This document shows, piece after piece, positions 60,799 to 64,000 of a stretch of 64,000 bases of DNA. The DNA is taken from the NCBI RefSeq assembly GCF_021390675.1, contig NZ_JAJEJV010000004.1, positions 3,224,001 to 3,288,000 on the forward strand, given 5' to 3'. A program made the translations under genes and the position numbers. Origin of the DNA: Dyella sp. 2HG41-7 (GTDB taxonomy: Bacteria > Pseudomonadota > Gammaproteobacteria > Xanthomonadales > Rhodanobacteraceae). The notes under the pieces were generated by a model. That model was not told the DNA's origin. It saw only the letters and a program-made list of their open reading frames with translations, and did no database searches. Every line of letters begins with the position of its first letter. The stretch's first letter is position 1.

Positions 60799-63039
60799 AT
60801 GAACTTGCAAGCCAATTACGAACAGATCCCGCTGAAGGAATACGCCGAGCGGGCTTATCTCGATTACTCGATGTACGTGGTGCTCGACCGCGCCCTGCCC
60901 TTCGTCGGCGACGGTCTCAAACCCGTGCAACGACGAATCGTGTACGCGATGAGCGAACTGGGCCTGGCCGCCAGCGCCAAGCCGAAGAAATCCGCGCGTA
61001 CCGTCGGCGACGTGATCGGCAAGTTCCATCCGCATGGCGACAGCGCCTGCTACGAAGCGATGGTGCTGATGGCGCAGCCGTTCTCGTATCGCTATCCGCT
61101 GATCGACGGCCAGGGCAACTTCGGCTCGCCCGACGATCCCAAGAGCTTCGCGGCGATGCGTTACACCGAGTCCAAGCTCAATCCGATCGCCGACGTGCTG
61201 CTGGGCGAACTGGGCCAGGGCACGGTCGATTGGGTACCGAACTTCGACGGCACCCTGGAAGAACCGAGCTGGCTCCCCTCGCGCCTGCCGCACGTGCTGT
61301 TGAACGGTTCGATGGGCATCGCCGTGGGCATGGCCACGGATATTCCGCCGCACAATCTGCGCGAAGTCGCCAGCGCGTGCATTCGCTTGCTGGACGATCC
61401 GGACGCGACCGTCGCCGATCTGTGCGAACACGTGCGCGGCCCGGATTATCCGACGCCGGCGGAAATCATTACGTCGCGCAATGAATTGATCGCGATGTAT
61501 CAAAGCGGCAACGGCTCCATTCGCGCGCGCGCCGTCTACACGCACGAAGACAGCAATATCGTCATCACCGCGCTGCCGCATCAGGTGAGTCCGTCGAAGA
61601 TCCTTGAGCAGATCGCCGCGCAAATGCGCGCGAAGAAACTGCCGATGATCGAAGACCTGCGCGACGAGTCCGATCACGAAAATCCGATCCGCCTGGTGAT
61701 CGTGCCGCGCTCCAACCGCGTGGACGTGGACGAAGTGATGCAGCACTTGTTCGCCACCACGGATCTTGAAAAGAGCTTCCGCGTCAACCTCAACATGATC
61801 GGCCTGGACGGCCGTCCGCAGGTGAAGGATCTCAAGCGCATCCTTACCGAATGGCTGAGCTTCCGCGTCGATACGGTGACGCGTCGACTCAACCATCGCC
61901 TCGCCAAAGTCGAGCGCCGGCTGCATTTGCTGGAAGGTTTGCGCATCGCGTACCTCAACCTCGACGAAGTAATCCGCATCGTCCGCACCGAAGACGAACC
62001 CAAGCCGGTGCTGATGGCGCGCTTCACATTGAGCGAGGAGCAAACCGATTACATCCTCGAAACCAAGCTGCGCCAGTTGGCGCGCTTGGAGGAAATGAAG
62101 ATCAACGCCGAGCGCGATCAGCTCGAAGAAGAGCGCGCCAAGATCAACGTGCTGCTGAAGTCGCCGGCCAAACTCAAAGGCCTGATCAAGGAAGAATTGC
62201 GCGCCGACGCCGCCAAGTACGGCGACGACCGCCGCTCGCCGCTGGTGCAGCGCGAAGCCGCGCAAGCGCTGGACGAAAGCGCGCTGGTCGCCAGCGAACC
62301 GGTCACCGTGGTGCTGAGCCAGAAAGGTTGGATTCGCGCGGCCAAGGGCCACGATGTCGACGGCGAAGGCTTGTCGTATCGCGAAGGCGACAGCTTGTTG
62401 GCGACGGTGAAAGCGCGCACCACGCAGCAGATCGCGGTGATCGACTCCACCGGTCGCAGTTATTCCACGCCTGCGCATACCCTGCCTTCCGCCCGCGGCA
62501 ACGGCGAGCCGCTTACGGGCCGTTTCACGCCGCCAGCCGGCGCGCGTTTCGATGCCATCACCGCGGGCGACAACGATACGCGCCTCGTGCTCGCTACGGA
62601 TTTCGGCTACGGCTTCGTCACGCGTTTCGAAGCGCTGACCGGCCGCAACAAGGCCGGCAAGCAAATCATCACGCTGGGCGACGGTGCACGCGTGCTTGCG
62701 CCGCAAGTTAGTGCGGACCCTGCGCGCGATCGCATCGTCGTCGTGACGACCGACGGTCATCTGCTGATGTTCTCCGTGGCGGAGCTGCCGGAACTCGACA
62801 AGGGCAAAGGCAACAAACTGATCGAGATTCCGAAAGCGAAACTGAGCAATGGCGAAGAACGCGTGGCCGGCATTGCCGTGGTGACCGAAGGCAAAGGCGA
62901 AGTCACGCTGTTCGCGGGACAACGCAAGCTCACGCTGCGCTGGTCGGATCTGGTTGAGTACGGCGGCAACCGCGCAACCCGCGGCGGCTTGTTGCCGCGC
63001 GGTCTGCGTCGCGTGGAGTCCATCGAGACAACCGGTTAA
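60799..63039 (+). CDS. parC: DNA topoisomerase IV subunit A ParC
   Basis: A 746-residue type IIA subunit. The catalytic Tyr near residue 122 lies in [21 protein letters not shown]; the quinolone-resistance region reads [15 protein letters not shown] with the wild-type Ser and Glu. The C-terminal beta-pinwheel part has [18 protein letters not shown] and [13 protein letters not shown]. ParC with ParE decatenates replicated chromosomes. No antisense gene is supported despite a 775-codon open frame on the other strand. Confidence 0.97.
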   Translation: MNLQANYEQIPLKEYAERAYLDYSMYVVLDRALPFVGDGLKPVQRRIVYAMSELGLAASAKPKKSARTVGDVIGKFHPHGDSACYEAMVLMAQPFSYRYPLIDGQGNFGSPDDPKSFAAMRYTESKLNPIADVLLGELGQGTVDWVPNFDGTLEEPSWLPSRLPHVLLNGSMGIAVGMATDIPPHNLREVASACIRLLDDPDATVADLCEHVRGPDYPTPAEIITSRNELIAMYQSGNGSIRARAVYTHEDSNIVITALPHQVSPSKILEQIAAQMRAKKLPMIEDLRDESDHENPIRLVIVPRSNRVDVDEVMQHLFATTDLEKSFRVNLNMIGLDGRPQVKDLKRILTEWLSFRVDTVTRRLNHRLAKVERRLHLLEGLRIAYLNLDEVIRIVRTEDEPKPVLMARFTLSEEQTDYILETKLRQLARLEEMKINAERDQLEEERAKINVLLKSPAKLKGLIKEELRADAAKYGDDRRSPLVQREAAQALDESALVASEPVTVVLSQKGWIRAAKGHDVDGEGLSYREGDSLLATVKARTTQQIAVIDSTGRSYSTPAHTLPSARGNGEPLTGRFTPPAGARFDAITAGDNDTRLVLATDFGYGFVTRFEALTGRNKAGKQIITLGDGARVLAPQVSADPARDRIVVVTTDGHLLMFSVAELPELDKGKGNKLIEIPKAKLSNGEERVAGIAVVTEGKGEVTLFAGQRKLTLRWSDLVEYGGNRATRGGLLPRGLRRVESIETTG

Positions 63040-63159
63040 CAAACCACGAACTCCACCAGTTGAAAGGAACTTCGTGCGGCCGCACGTCGTCAAAACACCA
63101 TGTGCACGGCAAGGCATGGCCGTGCGTTATGTGTGTGAAGACTCATGGAGCACCCGGTA

Positions 63160-63636
63160 ATGAAACGACGCGTCATCGCCGCCCTGACCGCGAGCCTGCT
63201 GATGACCGCGGCTTGGGCCCAGACGGGCAACCAGCCGCTGAATCTCAAGTTGCCCGGTGGCTACCAGGGATATCCCGCGTCGGCCTCTACCGCCGCGCAG
63301 CCGGCCTCGTCGAACAATGGCAAGGGCTCGGTGACGGTGAACGGCCATCCTGCCGCCATCAGCCCTGCGCCGGGCGTGTATTACGGCGATACCAGTGGCG
63401 CCCGCGGCAACGATCATGCGGGCGTCGCGCAGGCCTGCGACGACTCCACGTACAACAAAGCCCAGGTCCACGGCAGCGTCGGCATGGGCGTGGTCGGCGG
63501 CAGCCATATCGGCACCGGTAGCTATCAGTCCGGCAATGTCAGTGTCGTTCAGAACACCGGCAGCTGCGACCATCCGACGGGCTCCGTGGGCGTTTCCATC
63601 GGCGTCAGCCGGTTTGGCGGCCTCAACGGACACTAG
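63160..63636 (+). CDS. Exported hypothetical protein, Gly/Ser/Asn-rich
   Basis: A 158-residue protein with a signal peptide (VIAALTASLLMTAAWAQ). The mature chain is Gly-, Ser- and Asn-rich (QPLNLKLPGGYQGYPASAST, ISPAPGVYYGDTSGARGNDHAG, HGSVGMGVVGGSHIGTGSYQSG) with two cysteines. I do not recognise the family; a secreted or surface protein is likely. ATG 63160 is used since the signal peptide begins there; an ATG five codons upstream at 63145 is possible. Confidence 0.72.
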   Translation: MKRRVIAALTASLLMTAAWAQTGNQPLNLKLPGGYQGYPASASTAAQPASSNNGKGSVTVNGHPAAISPAPGVYYGDTSGARGNDHAGVAQACDDSTYNKAQVHGSVGMGVVGGSHIGTGSYQSGNVSVVQNTGSCDHPTGSVGVSIGVSRFGGLNGH

Positions 63637-63742
63637 GGTTTTTGCTCGTCGCGCGGGCGCGGGCGCCCCCGAAAGCGCATGGAAAGCCACTCCCTACAGA
63701 CTGTTGGACCATCCCGCCCTTTCGTCCGCAGTCGAGACCCTT

Positions 63743-64000
63743 GTGATTCAAAACGTCGAATTCCGCTTTGAAGGTGGCCGTATCGGCGTGCTGCTTATTC
63801 ATGGTCTCACCGGCACGCCCACCGAGATGCGTTTGGTCGGCAAGGGTTTGAACCGTGCTGGCTTCACCGTTTACGGCATGCAGTTGGCCGGCCATTGCGG
63901 CAATGTGGACGATTTGATCGCCACGAACTGGAAGGATTGGTACGCCAGCGTGGAAGCCGCCGCCGAATCGCTGCGTCACGAGGTAGATCACCTGTTCGTG
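63743..64000 (+). CDS. Alpha/beta hydrolase, 5' part (runs off window)
   Basis: The first 86 codons of a hydrolase gene: RIGVLLIHGLTGTPTEMR (oxyanion-hole HGLTG) and YGMQLAGHCGNVDDLIATNWKDWYASV are typical of monoacylglycerol-lipase/carboxylesterase-like alpha/beta hydrolases (Est30-like). The nucleophile elbow lies beyond base 64000. The GTG at 63743 is a guess; the frame is open further upstream, with a TTG at 63704. Confidence 0.75.
   Translation, partial: MIQNVEFRFEGGRIGVLLIHGLTGTPTEMRLVGKGLNRAGFTVYGMQLAGHCGNVDDLIATNWKDWYASVEAAAESLRHEVDHLFV

Noticed and set aside
60790-63117. 775-codon open frame antisense to parC
   Set aside because: It mirrors parC, whose motifs are complete on the plus strand; the antisense product has biased composition with no recognisable domain and arises from GC-rich codon use.
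1-64000. CRISPR array, tRNA, rRNA or transposase gene
   Set aside because: No regularly spaced short direct repeats, no cloverleaf with tRNA invariant bases and anticodon, and no integrase or transposase motif were found. The cloverleaf-like elements are far longer than tRNAs and lack T-loop sequence.

Overview
The window is ordinary-looking chromosome from a GC-rich gammaproteobacterium, most likely of the Xanthomonadales/Lysobacterales and probably Rhodanobacteraceae (Dyella, Luteibacter or Frateuria relatives). This is inferred from protein content (RlmKL fusion, Bpt, PurT, a GumN/TraB-like protein, DUF6491, MinCDE with a MinE of this group's type) and not from any database search. Gene density is high, most genes are chromosomal housekeeping or envelope functions, and I see no prophage, integrase, transposase gene, CRISPR array, rRNA or tRNA.

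Layout. 1-7.4 kb: the 3' end of the dbpA RNA helicase gene, a YaiI-type protein, a secreted glyoxalase-fold protein, a membrane LytTR regulator followed by a CocE-type hydrolase with a 21-bp-period direct repeat between them, and an SGNH esterase. 7.0-10.1 kb: a partner-switching operon on the minus strand (RsbU-type phosphatase fused to an RsbW-like ATPase domain, an RsbV-like STAS protein, and a GFA-family protein). 10.3-12.4 kb: an ArsR regulator with a promoter/operator overlap, two DUF899 thioredoxin-fold proteins and a small CPIC protein. 12.4-24.7 kb: PAP2 phosphatase, cupin, a ClpP-like envelope protein lacking the usual Ser, an ACT-like/V4R fusion, periplasmic cyclophilin, AsmA-like protein, EamA exporter, RlmJ, Slp-type lipoprotein, CDF metal transporter and a GNAT protein.

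24.8-42 kb: mfd; egtD and egtB for ergothioneine; RlmKL with a coupled hydrolase; an AmpD-like amidase; tesB; bpt; a membrane glutamate-synthase-like protein; purT; a secreted transglutaminase. 42.1-44.8 kb: SCO, PCu(A)C and CtaG-like genes, a probable copper delivery group for cytochrome oxidase. 44.9-48.5 kb: a three-gene GldA/F/G-like ABC system. 48.9-52.5 kb: an SRPBCC membrane protein and a DesK/DesR-type two-component pair. 53-55.5 kb: a GNAT gene coupled to minC-minD-minE. 55.5-60.7 kb: a possible zinc peptidase whose ribosome binding site lies in a 24-bp palindrome, a GT9 heptosyltransferase, and crcB behind a clear fluoride riboswitch with DUF190 and cyclopropane-fatty-acid-synthase-like genes. 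60.8-64 kb: parC, a small secreted protein and the 5' end of an alpha/beta hydrolase gene.

The most unusual content is a family of intergenic foldback elements: 16094-16364, 48505-48817, 52668-52936 and an internally deleted copy at 28217-28294. Each full copy has perfect or near-perfect terminal inverted repeats enclosing two large internal stem-loops, giving a cloverleaf-like plan. Loop motifs are conserved while the stem sequences differ between copies in a compensated way. Whether they are mobile, transcribed or both cannot be told from the sequence alone.
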